From Corynebacterium marinum DSM 44953 (lineage in GTDB: Bacteria > Actinomycetota > Actinomycetes > Mycobacteriales > Mycobacteriaceae): a stretch of DNA of 64,000 bases. Position numbers and translations under genes: made by a program. Under the pieces are notes generated by a model, which did no database searches, was not told the origin of the DNA, and saw nothing but the letters and a program-made list of their open reading frames with translations. The stretch lies in NCBI RefSeq assembly GCF_000835165.1, contig NZ_CP007790.1:434001-498000 (forward strand), written 5' to 3'. Positions 47,305 through 60,180 of the stretch are shown in pieces. Every line of letters starts with the position of its first letter. Position 1 is the stretch's first letter.

Positions 47305-48636
47305 CTAGGCGCCGGCCACGGCCGCGAAGCCGCGCTCGAGGTCGGCGATGATGTCGTCGACGTTCTCGATGCCGACGGACAGGCGGATCGTCGCCTGGGA
47401 GATGCCCGCCCGCTTGTGGCCGGCCTCGTCCGACTGGGAGTGGGTGGTGGATGCCGGGTGGACGACCAGGGAGCGCACGTCGCCGAGGTTGGCCACGTTG
47501 GAGTGCAGCCGGAGGGCGTCGATGAACCGCCAGGCGTCGGTCCGGTCGGCCTGGTCGCCCTTGAGGGTGAAGGCGAGGACGGAGCCGGTGTACTTCAGGC
47601 CCAGCTTCTCCTTGACGTGGTACCAGGGGGAAGACTCCAGGCCGGCGAAGTTGACGGACTCGACCTGCGGGTGGGCCGCGAGGAACTCGGCGACCTTGAT
47701 GGCGTTGTCGTTGTGGCGCTCCATGCGCAGGGAGAGGGTGTCCAGGCCCTGCATGACCAACCAGGCGTTGAACGGCGAGATGGCGGCACCGGTGTCGCGC
47801 AGGTAACCGACTCGGGCTTTGAGCGCGAAGGCCGGTGCACCCAGGTCGGAGTACTTCAGGCCGTGGTAGGCCGGGTCCGGGGTGACGAACTGCTCGAAGA
47901 CCGGCTTGCCGTCGCGCTCGACGGTCCAGTCGAATTTTCCGCCGTCGATGATCACGCCGCCGATGGAGGAGCCGTTGCCGGTGTAGAACTTCGTCAGCGA
48001 GTTGACCACGATGTCCGCGCCGAGCTCCAGCGGACGTGCGAGGGCCGCGGTAGCTACGGTGTTGTCGACGATCAGCGGGACGCCGTTGCGGTGGGCGACC
48101 TCGGCGACGGCCGGGATGTCCAGGACATCAGCGATCGGGTTGCCGAAGGCCTCGCCGAAGAATGCGCGGGTGTTGGGCCGCACGGCCGCCTGCCAGGACT
48201 CCGGGTCGTCCGGGTTCTCCACGAAGGTGAACTCGATGCCCAGGCGCTTGAGCGTGACCTGGAAGAGGGTCTCCGTGCCGCCGTAGAGGCGGGGGGAGGT
48301 GACGATGTGGTCGCCGGCGCCGGCGAGGTTGAGGATCACGGCGGTCTCGGCTGCCTGGCCGGAGGCGAAGGCGAGCGCCGCGACGCCGCCCTCGAGGGAG
48401 GCCAACCGCTCCTCGAGCGCGGCGACCGTGGGGTTGTTCAGGCGTGTGTAGATGTAACCGGACTCGGAGAGGTTGAAACGGTTCGCGGCATTCTCCGCGG
48501 AGTCGAAGACGTAGGAGGTGGTCATGTGGATCGGCTGGTTGCGGGAACCGGTGTCGCCGTCCAGGCCGCCGCCTGCGTGGATGGAACGGGTCTCGAAAGC
48601 CCAGTCCCCGGCACTGCTGTTGTCGTACTTCGCCAT
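47305..48636 (-). CDS. metY: O-acetylhomoserine sulfhydrylase
   Basis: A 443-residue PLP enzyme of the Cys/Met metabolism class, forming homocysteine from O-acetylhomoserine and sulfide. The PLP-binding lysine is in VNSLTKFYTGNG, and ALAFASGQAAETA and RLYGGTETLF are family blocks. The ATG at 48636 follows AGAGGA. A McbR-type operator lies about 50 bases upstream. Confidence 0.96.
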   Translation of the reverse strand: MAKYDNSSAGDWAFETRSIHAGGGLDGDTGSRNQPIHMTTSYVFDSAENAANRFNLSESGYIYTRLNNPTVAALEERLASLEGGVAALAFASGQAAETAVILNLAGAGDHIVTSPRLYGGTETLFQVTLKRLGIEFTFVENPDDPESWQAAVRPNTRAFFGEAFGNPIADVLDIPAVAEVAHRNGVPLIVDNTVATAALARPLELGADIVVNSLTKFYTGNGSSIGGVIIDGGKFDWTVERDGKPVFEQFVTPDPAYHGLKYSDLGAPAFALKARVGYLRDTGAAISPFNAWLVMQGLDTLSLRMERHNDNAIKVAEFLAAHPQVESVNFAGLESSPWYHVKEKLGLKYTGSVLAFTLKGDQADRTDAWRFIDALRLHSNVANLGDVRSLVVHPASTTHSQSDEAGHKRAGISQATIRLSVGIENVDDIIADLERGFAAVAGA

Positions 48637-48686
48637 AATGCGTCCTCTTCGAATTTTACGGAGCTGATCTGCCTCCATCACCATAA

Positions 48687-48702
48687 TGGACAGCTCGGTC
48701 TA
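48687..48702. promoter_or_regulatory. McbR-type operator of metY
   Basis: TGGAC-N6-GTCTA (48687-48702) differs by one base from the McbR consensus TAGAC-N6-GTCTA. McbR represses met and cys genes in C. glutamicum when S-adenosylhomocysteine is low. Confidence 0.72.
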
Positions 48703-48756
48703 GGGCAATCAATCGGCCGAATCCATTCAGCTGGGTGACGCGGGCCCGTCCACGAG

Positions 48757-48787
48757 GAAACCCCGCTCACCGGGAAGGTGGGCGGGG
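48757..48787 (-). terminator. Terminator of icd
   Basis: Eleven-base arms (48761-48771 and 48777-48787; one mismatch) followed on the minus strand by GTTTCC. It lies about 20 bases after the icd stop. Confidence 0.7.
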
Positions 48788-48805
48788 CGTCGGCAAGCGG
48801 GAACT

Positions 48806-51295
<2,490 letters not shown>

Positions 51296-52540
51296 GTGAA
51301 AGACCGCCTCCGATCCGCCCGCACCGTCGTCCCCTCCCGCCGCCCCCGGCCGCGGCAGACCGAGATCTCCGAACGCCGCCGCATCATCGTCATGGTCGCG
51401 CTCGCCCTCGGCGGATTCGCCATCGGCACCACGGAGTTCGTCTCGATGGGGCTGCTGCCGCTCATCGCCCAGGACTTCGGGATCGAGGAGAACCAGGCAG
51501 GCCACGTCATCTCCGCCTACGCCCTCGGTGTGGTGGTCGGTGCCCCCGTGATCACCGCGCTGACGGGGCTGGTGCCCCGGCGCCGGCTGCTCCTGCTGCT
51601 CATGGTCGCCTTCACTGCCGGACATGTCATCGCCGCGCTGGCTGACAACTACGCGCTGCTCATGGCGGCACGCTTCCTCGCCGGTCTGCCGCACGGCGCG
51701 TACTTCTCGGTGGCCGGGCTGTCCGCGGCGTCGATGGCGCCGCCGGGGCAGCGGGGCCGGGCCGTCGCCTTCATCGGGATGGGCCTGTCCGTCGCCACCG
51801 TCGCCGGTGTGCCCGCCGCCCAGGCCCTCGGCCAGGCCTTCGGCTGGTCGGCGGCGTACCTGCTGGTGGCGGTGCTCGGCCTCGCAACGTTCATCGCGCT
51901 CTGGTTCCTCATGCCGCACATGACCCGGATGGCCCCGACCTCGGCGCTCACGGAGCTCGGCGCGCTGTCCCGGTCGCAGGTGTGGCTGACACTGGGTATT
52001 GGCACGGTCGGTTTCGGCGGCATGTTCGCCGTCTACACCTATATCTCCTGGACCATGACGGACCCCGGGCGCGCCGGAATTGATATCGGGTGGATGTGGC
52101 TGGTGCTCATGGCTTACGGCGTCGGCTCCGTCCTGGGCAACTGGTTCGGCGGCCGCCTGGCGGACCGCAACCTCGAGTACGGGATCCTCTTCGCCCTGGT
52201 GATGGTCGCAGTGGTGCTCACGGCCTTCTACTTCAGTTCGGTGCATCCCGTGGCCGGCACGCTCAACTTCGCGTTCATCGGATTCTTCGGCGCCTCCCTC
52301 GTCCCCTCCCTGCAGATCCGCCTCATGGACGTCGCCGGCGACGCCCAGACGTTGGCCGCGGCACTCAACCACTCGGCCCTCAACCTGGCTAACGCGGGCG
52401 GCGCCGCGCTCGGCGGCGCGGTCATCGCCGCGGGCCTGGGCTACTCGGCCCCCGCGCTGGCCGGGGCGGGGCTGGCGGTCGCCGCGATCGCCATCTGGTT
52501 CCCCGCGGTGTGGCTGCGTCGACGGGCGAGGATAAGGTGA
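51296..52540 (+). CDS. MFS transporter (DHA1, AraJ/YdhP-like)
   Basis: A 414-residue transporter with 12 predicted helices. GGFAIGTTEFVSMGLLPLIAQDFG is the diagnostic first helix of the sugar/drug efflux subgroup, and RFLAGLPHGAYFSVAG the A-motif region that follows. The basic N-terminus (RSARTVVPSRRPRPRQ) is cytoplasmic. The substrate is unknown; relatives export arabinose polymers or chloramphenicol. The GTG at 51296 was chosen over upstream frames because of the TAGTAT box. Confidence 0.9.
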   Translation: MKDRLRSARTVVPSRRPRPRQTEISERRRIIVMVALALGGFAIGTTEFVSMGLLPLIAQDFGIEENQAGHVISAYALGVVVGAPVITALTGLVPRRRLLLLLMVAFTAGHVIAALADNYALLMAARFLAGLPHGAYFSVAGLSAASMAPPGQRGRAVAFIGMGLSVATVAGVPAAQALGQAFGWSAAYLLVAVLGLATFIALWFLMPHMTRMAPTSALTELGALSRSQVWLTLGIGTVGFGGMFAVYTYISWTMTDPGRAGIDIGWMWLVLMAYGVGSVLGNWFGGRLADRNLEYGILFALVMVAVVLTAFYFSSVHPVAGTLNFAFIGFFGASLVPSLQIRLMDVAGDAQTLAAALNHSALNLANAGGAALGGAVIAAGLGYSAPALAGAGLAVAAIAIWFPAVWLRRRARIR

Positions 52541-52545
52541 CGGTC

Positions 52546-53445
52546 ATGAGTCTGACCATCACCTCCATCAACGTCAACGGAATCCGCGCCGCCGTCAAAC
52601 AGCGCAACGAAGACAACCCAGGCATGCTGGCCTGGCTGCGGGAATCATCCTCCGATGTGGTCCTTCTCCAGGAGGTGCGGGCCACGGTCGACGAGTCCGT
52701 CAAGGCGTTGCAGCCGGCTCTGGACGCCGGCTGGCACTACGTCGGCGCCCCCGCAGCCGCCCGCGGCCGGGCGGGCGTGGGCATCCTGTCCCGCGCCCCG
52801 CTTGACGACGTCCGCGTGGGCCTGGGCTCCTTCGCCGATTCGGGCCGCTGGATCGAGGGCACCTTCGACGGCGTGCGGGTGGCCTCCCTCTATCTTCCCT
52901 CCGGTTCTGCGGGGTCGGAGAAGCAGGACGAGAAGTACCTGTTCCTCGACGAGTTCGGCCCCGTCCTGGAGGAGCGCGCCGGGGAGTTCCCCGACATGGT
53001 CATCGGCGGAGACTGGAACATCTGCCACCGCCGGGAGGACCTGAAGAACTGGAAGGGGAACATGAAGAAGTCGGGTTTCCTCGCCGATGAGCGTGCCTTC
53101 CTGGACTCCGTGTTCGGCCCCCACCCGGACGAGTCCCCGCAGGAGAAGCCCGGGTTGGGGGAGTACTTCGGTGTGGTGGAGTACGGCGGGCGTACCATCC
53201 GGGGTGCAGCCACTGAACCGAAGTGGTTCGACGTGGCCCGCCGCCTCCAACCGGAGGGGGAGGGGCCGTACACCTGGTGGACGTACCGCGGCCAGGCGTT
53301 CAACAACAACGCCGGCTGGCGCATCGACTATCAGGCGGCGACCGAGAACATGCTCGGCCGCGCCGAGCGCAGCTGGGTCGACCGCGCACCCACCGTGGAG
53401 ACCCGCTGGTCCGACCACTCCCCGCTGAATGTGACCTATGCCTGA
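52546..53445 (+). CDS. xth: Exodeoxyribonuclease III
   Basis: A 299-residue EEP-family nuclease for abasic-site repair. INVNGIRAA at the start, LQEVR with the metal-binding Glu, GDWNICHRREDL and the C-terminal RIDYQ and WSDHSPL with the catalytic Asp/His are all intact. The ATG is five bases after the MFS stop; an overlapping GTG at 52537 is an alternative. Confidence 0.96.
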   Translation: MSLTITSINVNGIRAAVKQRNEDNPGMLAWLRESSSDVVLLQEVRATVDESVKALQPALDAGWHYVGAPAAARGRAGVGILSRAPLDDVRVGLGSFADSGRWIEGTFDGVRVASLYLPSGSAGSEKQDEKYLFLDEFGPVLEERAGEFPDMVIGGDWNICHRREDLKNWKGNMKKSGFLADERAFLDSVFGPHPDESPQEKPGLGEYFGVVEYGGRTIRGAATEPKWFDVARRLQPEGEGPYTWWTYRGQAFNNNAGWRIDYQAATENMLGRAERSWVDRAPTVETRWSDHSPLNVTYA

Positions 53446-53447
53446 CC

Positions 53448-54314
53448 ATGAACGCCGTTGACACCGCACACCTGCTGACCGCCCTGTTCGTCGTCGGCAT
53501 CACCGCCGAGGCCATCACCGCCGCCCTAGCGGCGGGCAGGCAGAAGATGGACCTGTTCGGGGTCGTCGCCCTCGCCGCGCTGACCGGCCTGGGCGGCGGC
53601 ACGATCCGCGACATGATCCTGGACACCTACCCGCTGACCTGGGTGGAGGATCCGATCTACCTCGTCATCGTCGTGGTCGCGGCGCTGGTGACGGTGTCCC
53701 TGTCGTTCCTCATGCACTACTTCCGGAAGCTGTTCCTGCTCGCCGACGCCGTGGGACTGGCCACCTTCTCCGTCATCGGCACGCAGATCGCCCTGGAGCA
53801 GGGCCACGGCTTCGTCATCGCGTCGGTGGCGGCGGTGGTCAACGGCGTCTCCGGCGGCGTGCTGCGCGACCTGATGAGCGACCGGATGCCGCTGGTGTTC
53901 TCCAAGGAGTTGTACGCGTCCATCTCGATCATGGCGACGGGCATCTACATGAGCCTGCTGGCGGCCGGGGTCAGCGAGAACTGGACCATCGTGATCACCC
54001 TGGCGGCGGCCTTCGGCATCCGCGTCATCGCAATGTACTTCGGGCTCAGCCTCCCGGTGTTCGACTACCGGGGCGCCGATCAGCCGATCGACCCGCGTGC
54101 CTCGCTGTCCTACCAGTCGATGCGCCGGCAGCTGCGCCTGTCACGCCGCCGCGTCACTTTCGACACGTCGCGGTACTCGCTGCTGGGCAAGCTCAACGGG
54201 CGCCGGGGCAAGGGCCGTAAACAGCGGTGGTCCCTACCGGAGGATGCCACGGGCGGGGACCCGGACGAGAAGCTCGATCCGGAGGACGGGGACGGGGCAG
54301 TCAGCCCCCGTTGA
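53448..54314 (+). CDS. UPF0126 (TRIC-like) membrane protein
   Basis: A 288-residue protein with two three-helix repeats of the UPF0126/YicG family; prokaryotic members have been described as TRIC-type cation channels. The paired glycine motifs LTGLGGGTIRDMILD and VNGVSGGVLRDLMSD mark the repeats. A hydrophilic tail of about 80 residues, basic and then acidic, follows and is longer than in the basic family. Two bases separate it from xth. Confidence 0.9.
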   Translation: MNAVDTAHLLTALFVVGITAEAITAALAAGRQKMDLFGVVALAALTGLGGGTIRDMILDTYPLTWVEDPIYLVIVVVAALVTVSLSFLMHYFRKLFLLADAVGLATFSVIGTQIALEQGHGFVIASVAAVVNGVSGGVLRDLMSDRMPLVFSKELYASISIMATGIYMSLLAAGVSENWTIVITLAAAFGIRVIAMYFGLSLPVFDYRGADQPIDPRASLSYQSMRRQLRLSRRRVTFDTSRYSLLGKLNGRRGKGRKQRWSLPEDATGGDPDEKLDPEDGDGAVSPR

Positions 54315-54388
54315 CGACCCCCCGCTGCTAAGATGTGTCAACGACTGACATCATCTCGTCCTGACGAACTACGGAAGTGGAAACTCAC

Positions 54389-54577
54389 ATGCGCGCTCTC
54401 ATCTACCTGATCCTCGGTGCTGCCCTGCTGGCCGCCGGCATCTTCTGGTACAACGCCATCGGCTTCTCCGTGCTGGCCATCGTCGCCGCACTCGTCATGG
54501 CCACCGGTGGCGCCCTCATCGTCGCCGCCATCGCCATCGGCCTGGACAAGTACAGCCCCACCTCCCACAAGCTTTAG
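54389..54577 (+). CDS. Small two-helix membrane protein
   Basis: A 62-residue protein with two helices (about 3-20 and 24-52) rich in Ala and Ile, ending in a short polar tail. The ATG at 54389 has GGAAG upstream. Proteins of this size and type are common in corynebacteria; function unknown. A hairpin follows. Confidence 0.62.
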   Translation: MRALIYLILGAALLAAGIFWYNAIGFSVLAIVAALVMATGGALIVAAIAIGLDKYSPTSHKL

Positions 54578-54592
54578 CGGCAGGGTGGGACA

Positions 54593-54628
54593 GAGGCGGC
54601 GTCGATAAGCAGGCATCGGCGCCGCCTC
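54593..54628. terminator. Hairpin between convergent genes
   Basis: GAGGCGGCG (54593-54601) pairs with CGCCGCCTC (54620-54628), and the stem extends inward by four of five further pairs. No T run. It probably serves both sides. Confidence 0.55.
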
Positions 54629-54676
54629 CGCCGTTGCCGGGTCACGGACCGCCTTCCCGGGGCGGTCCGGCTGACG

Positions 54677-55828
54677 TCATGACGGGGCGGTACGTGCTGG
54701 TTGTCTGCGACCGTTGCGCAGCCCGATTTCGTATGAGGTGAAGGCGATCAGGGTGACAGCCACCAGCGGCAGGACGAACCAGACCATCACGGCGGTGAAC
54801 CCGCCCAGGGCGTCGTGCTCGGTGGCCGCGAGCACGAGGTAACCGGTGTAGGCGAGGTAGAGGCCGAAGAAGACGGCTCCCTCCCACCGCGCCACCACGA
54901 AGCCGGTGAAGATGACGGGCAGCAGGGCGGCCGCCGCGGCCAGCATGACCGGGATGTCCAGGGCCACCGCTGAACCGGCCACCGGAATGCCGCCGCCGGA
55001 AATCATGGCCGGCAGCCCGAGCACCACTCCGATGTTGAAGATGTTGCTGCCCACTATGTTGCCTACCGCGATGTCCCGCTCGCCGCGGCGCACGGCGGTG
55101 ATGGAGGTCACCAATTCGGGCAGGGACGTGCCGACTGCGACGACGGTCAACCCGACCACCAGGCTGCTGACACCCAGCGAGGTGGCGATGTTGACGGCGC
55201 CTTCGACCAGGACGGTGGCCCCGCCCACCAGCAGCCCGATTCCGGCCGCTATGAACAGCAGCGACCAGGCGGTCGACGTGGCAGTCGACGTGGCGGGCGG
55301 TTTCACGTCCCCGCCGCCGGCGCCTGCGGCAGAGGAATCGGGGGCGGACTCCGCGGCACTGCCCGGCGTCCGGGCACTGCGCCGGCCGGCGGTGATCGTC
55401 CACACGGTGTGCGCAACCACCACGGAGAACAACACCAGCCCGTCGACGGCACCCATCACCCCGTCGAGGGACAGCAGGAGCAGGCCGGCGGACATGCCGA
55501 CCATCAGGGGGACGTCGAACCGCACCAGTCCGCGCGTGACGGCCAGGGGGAGGATCAGGGCGGAGAGCCCGAGTATGAACAGGATGTTGACGATATTGCT
55601 GCCGACCACGTTCCCGACGGCCAACCCGGGTTCGTCCCGCAGGACCGCCCCGACGGTGATCGCCAACTCCGGTGCGGACGTGGCCGCCGAAACCACGGTG
55701 AGTCCGACCACCAGAGCGGAGATCCCCACCCGGCGGGCCAGCGCTGAGGCGCCCCGCACCAGGAACTCCCCGCCCAGGATCAACAGCACCAGTCCGATGA
55801 TGATCCGCCCCGCATCCAGCAGTTCCAT
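54677..55828 (-). CDS. Calcium/sodium antiporter (YrbG family)
   Basis: A 383-residue CaCA-family exchanger with two homologous halves. Alpha-repeats are SAATSAPELAITVGAVL plus VVGSNIVNILFILG, and AVGTSLPELVTSITAV plus IVGSNIFNIGVVLG. The Glu/Asn residues bind the cations. The loop between halves (about 150-185) is rich in Ser/Ala/Gly. TACAAT (minus strand of 55837-55842) is eight bases before the ATG, suggesting a leaderless message. Confidence 0.93.
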   Translation of the reverse strand: MELLDAGRIIIGLVLLILGGEFLVRGASALARRVGISALVVGLTVVSAATSAPELAITVGAVLRDEPGLAVGNVVGSNIVNILFILGLSALILPLAVTRGLVRFDVPLMVGMSAGLLLLSLDGVMGAVDGLVLFSVVVAHTVWTITAGRRSARTPGSAAESAPDSSAAGAGGGDVKPPATSTATSTAWSLLFIAAGIGLLVGGATVLVEGAVNIATSLGVSSLVVGLTVVAVGTSLPELVTSITAVRRGERDIAVGNIVGSNIFNIGVVLGLPAMISGGGIPVAGSAVALDIPVMLAAAAALLPVIFTGFVVARWEGAVFFGLYLAYTGYLVLAATEHDALGGFTAVMVWFVLPLVAVTLIAFTSYEIGLRNGRRQPARTAPS

Positions 55829-55932
55829 AGGACCGAATTGTACCGGGGACAGGGTGCCGGCGGATGATCCGCAGAGCGATCGGGAGGAGGATGCCGGCGG
55901 AGGCAGTCGGACGTGATCCTTCCGGCCGGTAA

Positions 55933-57009
<1,077 letters not shown>

Positions 57010-57112
57010 CCCGCGTAACGGTTCCGCCCGACCAGGTGCACGGAGCTGAATTCTTCCCTACCGTTGGTGTCATATATTACCGCAAGGACTTATCGACGGC
57101 TAAGGAGCAGGC

Positions 57113-58192
57113 GTGGCCACCAGCACACAACCCGACCAGCGCTACACCGATGAATTTGGCATTGAACGTGTCCACGACGATGATCCGGGCGCCGTGGACA
57201 AGGTCCGGGACAAGTCTGAGACCGTAGACCATGTGATGCGGATGCAGGAGCGGTACTCCTCCATGGGCGGAAACCAGTACTCCGCCGGCATCACTTATTT
57301 CTCCGTCCTCTCGGTCTTCCCGGTCATCATGCTGCTCGTCGCGGCCGCCGCCGCTTTTCTGGCCAGCCGGCCGGAGGCGTTGACCGAGCTGCAGAATCAG
57401 ATCGCCGGGTCAGTGGAGGGCGAACTGGGCACCCTGATCAATGACATCCTCACCACCGCGATCGAGCAGCGCGGCGCAGTCGCCGGCATCGGTGGCCTGA
57501 CCGCGTTGTGGTCCGGCCTCGGATGGATGAACAACCTGCGCTACGGAGTGTCCAAGATGTGGAAGGTCGACCCGACCGCCGTCGGCAACTTCTTCGTCAA
57601 CAAGTTCAGCGATCTGATGGGGCTGCTGGGCCTGTTCCTGGCACTCGCGGTGGCGTTCGCCGTCACCGCCATCGGTAGTTCCGGGGCCACCCAGTACCTT
57701 CTCGACTTCGTCGGGCTCGGCGGCATCCCGGGTATCCGCTTCATCACCTTCGCCGTCGCGCTGGCGGTGGGGCTTCTCGCGAACTTCCTCGTCATGGCCT
57801 GGATGATCTTCTACCTGCCCCGCACGAAGGTGCCCCGCCGCTCCGGGCTGAAGGCCGCGGCGATCGGCGCCGTGGCTTTCGAGGTGATCAAACAGCTCGG
57901 CACGGTGTTCGCCTCCAACGCCCTGTCCAACCCGGCGGGCGCCACCTTCGGCCCGATCATCGGACTCATGGTCGTGCTGTACCTGGTGTGGCGCATCGTC
58001 ATGTACGTCTCCGCCTGGGCGGCCACCACGGAGGAATCCATGCGGCTGGCGCAGGCGCCGTCCCCGGAGCCGGCCATCATCCGGGTGCGCGAGGAGATCA
58101 ACCGCGGGCCCGGCGCGGGCACCGCCATCGGGGTGGGTGCCGCGCTCGGCGCCGTGGGTGCGGGTGCCATCGCGCTGCTGCGCCGGAAATAA
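57113..58192 (+). CDS. YihY/BrkB-family inner-membrane protein
   Basis: A 359-residue protein with about six helices (residues 62-315). YSAGITYFSVLSVFPVIMLL, then WSGLGWMNNLRYG and the later FGPIIGLMVVLYLVWRIVMYVSAW are typical of YihY. The N-terminal 55 residues are acidic and soluble, and the tail carries a Gly/Ala-rich hydrophobic segment before a final RRK. GTG 57113 has AAGGAG upstream. Function of the family is unsettled. Confidence 0.88.
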   Translation: MATSTQPDQRYTDEFGIERVHDDDPGAVDKVRDKSETVDHVMRMQERYSSMGGNQYSAGITYFSVLSVFPVIMLLVAAAAAFLASRPEALTELQNQIAGSVEGELGTLINDILTTAIEQRGAVAGIGGLTALWSGLGWMNNLRYGVSKMWKVDPTAVGNFFVNKFSDLMGLLGLFLALAVAFAVTAIGSSGATQYLLDFVGLGGIPGIRFITFAVALAVGLLANFLVMAWMIFYLPRTKVPRRSGLKAAAIGAVAFEVIKQLGTVFASNALSNPAGATFGPIIGLMVVLYLVWRIVMYVSAWAATTEESMRLAQAPSPEPAIIRVREEINRGPGAGTAIGVGAALGAVGAGAIALLRRK

Positions 58193-58307
58193 CGCTCCTC
58201 AGGGTGCAGATGTCCGGGGTGAGTCAGGGGCATTCCGGATACCGGAGCCCCGGCTCCGGCCTTATCCTTGAAGTCAACGATCAACCCAAGGACACAAGGT
58301 GGATGCC

Positions 58308-59171
58308 ATGACCTCTCCGACTCCCGACCTCTACCAGATCCACGGACTGGACCGCTCCGCCTCGGCCGAGGACCTCGGACGTGTCATCGCGGAACGCGAC
58401 CTCGACCTGGAGATGCAGGCCATCTCCGACAGCGACCCCCGGCGGAGGCAGCTGCACACCGCCTTCGCCGTGCTCGCCGCCGAGGACCGCAGAGCCACCT
58501 ACGACGACGCCCTGGACGCCGGGCTCAGCCTCACCTGGGACGACCTGGAGTATCTGGGGAACTTCGGCGCCTTGCCGGATCTTTCGCTCTACCCTCAGCC
58601 GGGACCCCAGATGCAGCAGCCGCCGCAACCGCAGCCGAACTCCTACAACTACCCCACCTACACTCCGACCCAGCCCCAGCCGGACCCTTTCGCCAACCCC
58701 TCCCAATACACGGCCGGGGTGCCCGCCTACCAGGCGGCTGCGGCGGCGCCGGCCGACCGGCCGGGGGCGGGCCTGCGCCTGGGCATGATGCTGCTCGACG
58801 GCCTCGCCGCCTCCATGGTCACCGGGGTATTCGCGGCGATGCTCGGTGCGGACGGTTTCCTCAGCTGGCTGATCGTCAGCCTCGTCGGCCTCGCCTACTT
58901 CCTCGGTTTCGAGGTGTACACGGGAGCCTCCCCGGTCAAGCACCTCTTCGGCTATGAGGTCCGCGACTCGGCCACCGGCGGGAAACTCACCCTCGAGCAG
59001 TCGGCGAAGCGACAGTGGTGGCGCATCATCAACATCGTCCCGGGCATCGGCTCGCTGATCGCGCTGGTCGGCATGATCGTCATCGGCACGTCCATCAACC
59101 CGGCCAACCAGAACATCGGCTCCCACGACCGCTGGGCCGGCGCCGAGGTCGTGCGCAAGCCGGGCCGCTAG
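58308..59171 (+). CDS. RDD-family membrane protein with degenerate J-like N-terminus
   Basis: A 287-residue protein. Residues 3-70 (LYQIHGLDRSASAEDLG and then DRRATYDDALDAG) follow the outline of a DnaJ J-domain but lack the HPD tripeptide. A Pro/Gln/Asn-rich linker (about 90-140) follows. An RDD membrane domain (about 150-280) comes last, with SPVKHLFGYEVRDSATGG and KRQWWRIINIVPGIG. Function unknown. The ATG at 58308 was chosen; a GTG at 58299 is in frame. Confidence 0.82.
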   Translation: MTSPTPDLYQIHGLDRSASAEDLGRVIAERDLDLEMQAISDSDPRRRQLHTAFAVLAAEDRRATYDDALDAGLSLTWDDLEYLGNFGALPDLSLYPQPGPQMQQPPQPQPNSYNYPTYTPTQPQPDPFANPSQYTAGVPAYQAAAAAPADRPGAGLRLGMMLLDGLAASMVTGVFAAMLGADGFLSWLIVSLVGLAYFLGFEVYTGASPVKHLFGYEVRDSATGGKLTLEQSAKRQWWRIINIVPGIGSLIALVGMIVIGTSINPANQNIGSHDRWAGAEVVRKPGR

Positions 59172-59214
59172 GCGGCGGCGCCGGGGGCGCGGGGGTCCTA
59201 TTAGCATGGACCCC

Positions 59215-60180
59215 ATGCATGAGACCCCCGACATCAGCCCGGACCGCAAGACCGTCAACCGTGAAGTTCTCGCGGGCCTGCCCAAGGTCCTCCTCCACGA
59301 CCATCTCACCGGCGAACCCGCGCAGACCCCGGAGACCCTCACCGCCCAGGTGCGCGCGCAGCTCACCGAACTGGCCGCCGACAACGTCGTCTACGTCGAA
59401 CTCCGCATCTCCCCGGAGCTGCACACCCACGGCGGCCTCACACTGCAGGAGGTCGTGGACTGCGCTGTCGCGGGGCTCGACGTCCCGCGTATCGACGCCC
59501 GCCTGATCCTCACCGCCCAGCGCGGCCGGCTCGTCGCCGAGACCGCGGACCTCGCCGTGCACAACCACGGCGGGAAGGTCGTCGGCTTCGACGTAGCGGG
59601 GCCGGAGGCCGAATCATTGGCCGGGCACGCTGACGCCTTCCGCCGCCTGCGCGAGGCCTACGTCCCCTTCACCGTGCACGCCGGTCTCGACGGGGGAATC
59701 GACTCCGTCGCCGAAGCCGTCCAGCTGGGTGCGGTCCGCCTCAGCCACTCCGTGGAGTTGATCGATGATTTCCGCATCGACACCGAGGGCTTCGAGGGGG
59801 TCCTGCCCGGACAGGTCTCCGGCTGGGTCCGCGACCGACACATCACCCTCGAATTCGCCCCCACCCTGGAGGTGCAGCTCGAGGCCGCCGAAGAGTTGGG
59901 CGACCACCCGTTGACCCTCCTGCAGCAGCTCGGATTCACCTGCACCGTCAACACCGGCGACCGCGCCGTCGCGGGATCCCTCACCGACCAGTTCACCGTC
60001 CTGGCGGAGGCCTTCGGCTACGGTCCCGAGGAGTTCTTCGACCTGACGGTCAACGCCGTGCGGGCCGCCTTCATCACTGAGGTGCAACGCCAGGACCTGC
60101 TCGAGCGCGTCATCCTCCCCGCCTACGAGGCCCAGGACTTCGAGGCCCTGGACGTCGAGGCGGCTCCGGTGGAGGACTAG
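59215..60180 (+). CDS. Adenosine deaminase-like protein with altered active site
   Basis: A 321-residue amidohydrolase of the adenosine deaminase family. The first metal pair (His28, His30) and HAG with His155, as well as His178, are kept. The catalytic Glu of HAGE is Leu158, and NTDDP is NTGDR, so the metal-binding Asp is Gly248. Canonical deaminase activity is therefore doubtful. TAGCAT seven bases before the ATG suggests a leaderless message. Its stop overlaps that of the convergent gene in a shared CTAG. Confidence 0.8.
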   Translation: MHETPDISPDRKTVNREVLAGLPKVLLHDHLTGEPAQTPETLTAQVRAQLTELAADNVVYVELRISPELHTHGGLTLQEVVDCAVAGLDVPRIDARLILTAQRGRLVAETADLAVHNHGGKVVGFDVAGPEAESLAGHADAFRRLREAYVPFTVHAGLDGGIDSVAEAVQLGAVRLSHSVELIDDFRIDTEGFEGVLPGQVSGWVRDRHITLEFAPTLEVQLEAAEELGDHPLTLLQQLGFTCTVNTGDRAVAGSLTDQFTVLAEAFGYGPEEFFDLTVNAVRAAFITEVQRQDLLERVILPAYEAQDFEALDVEAAPVED

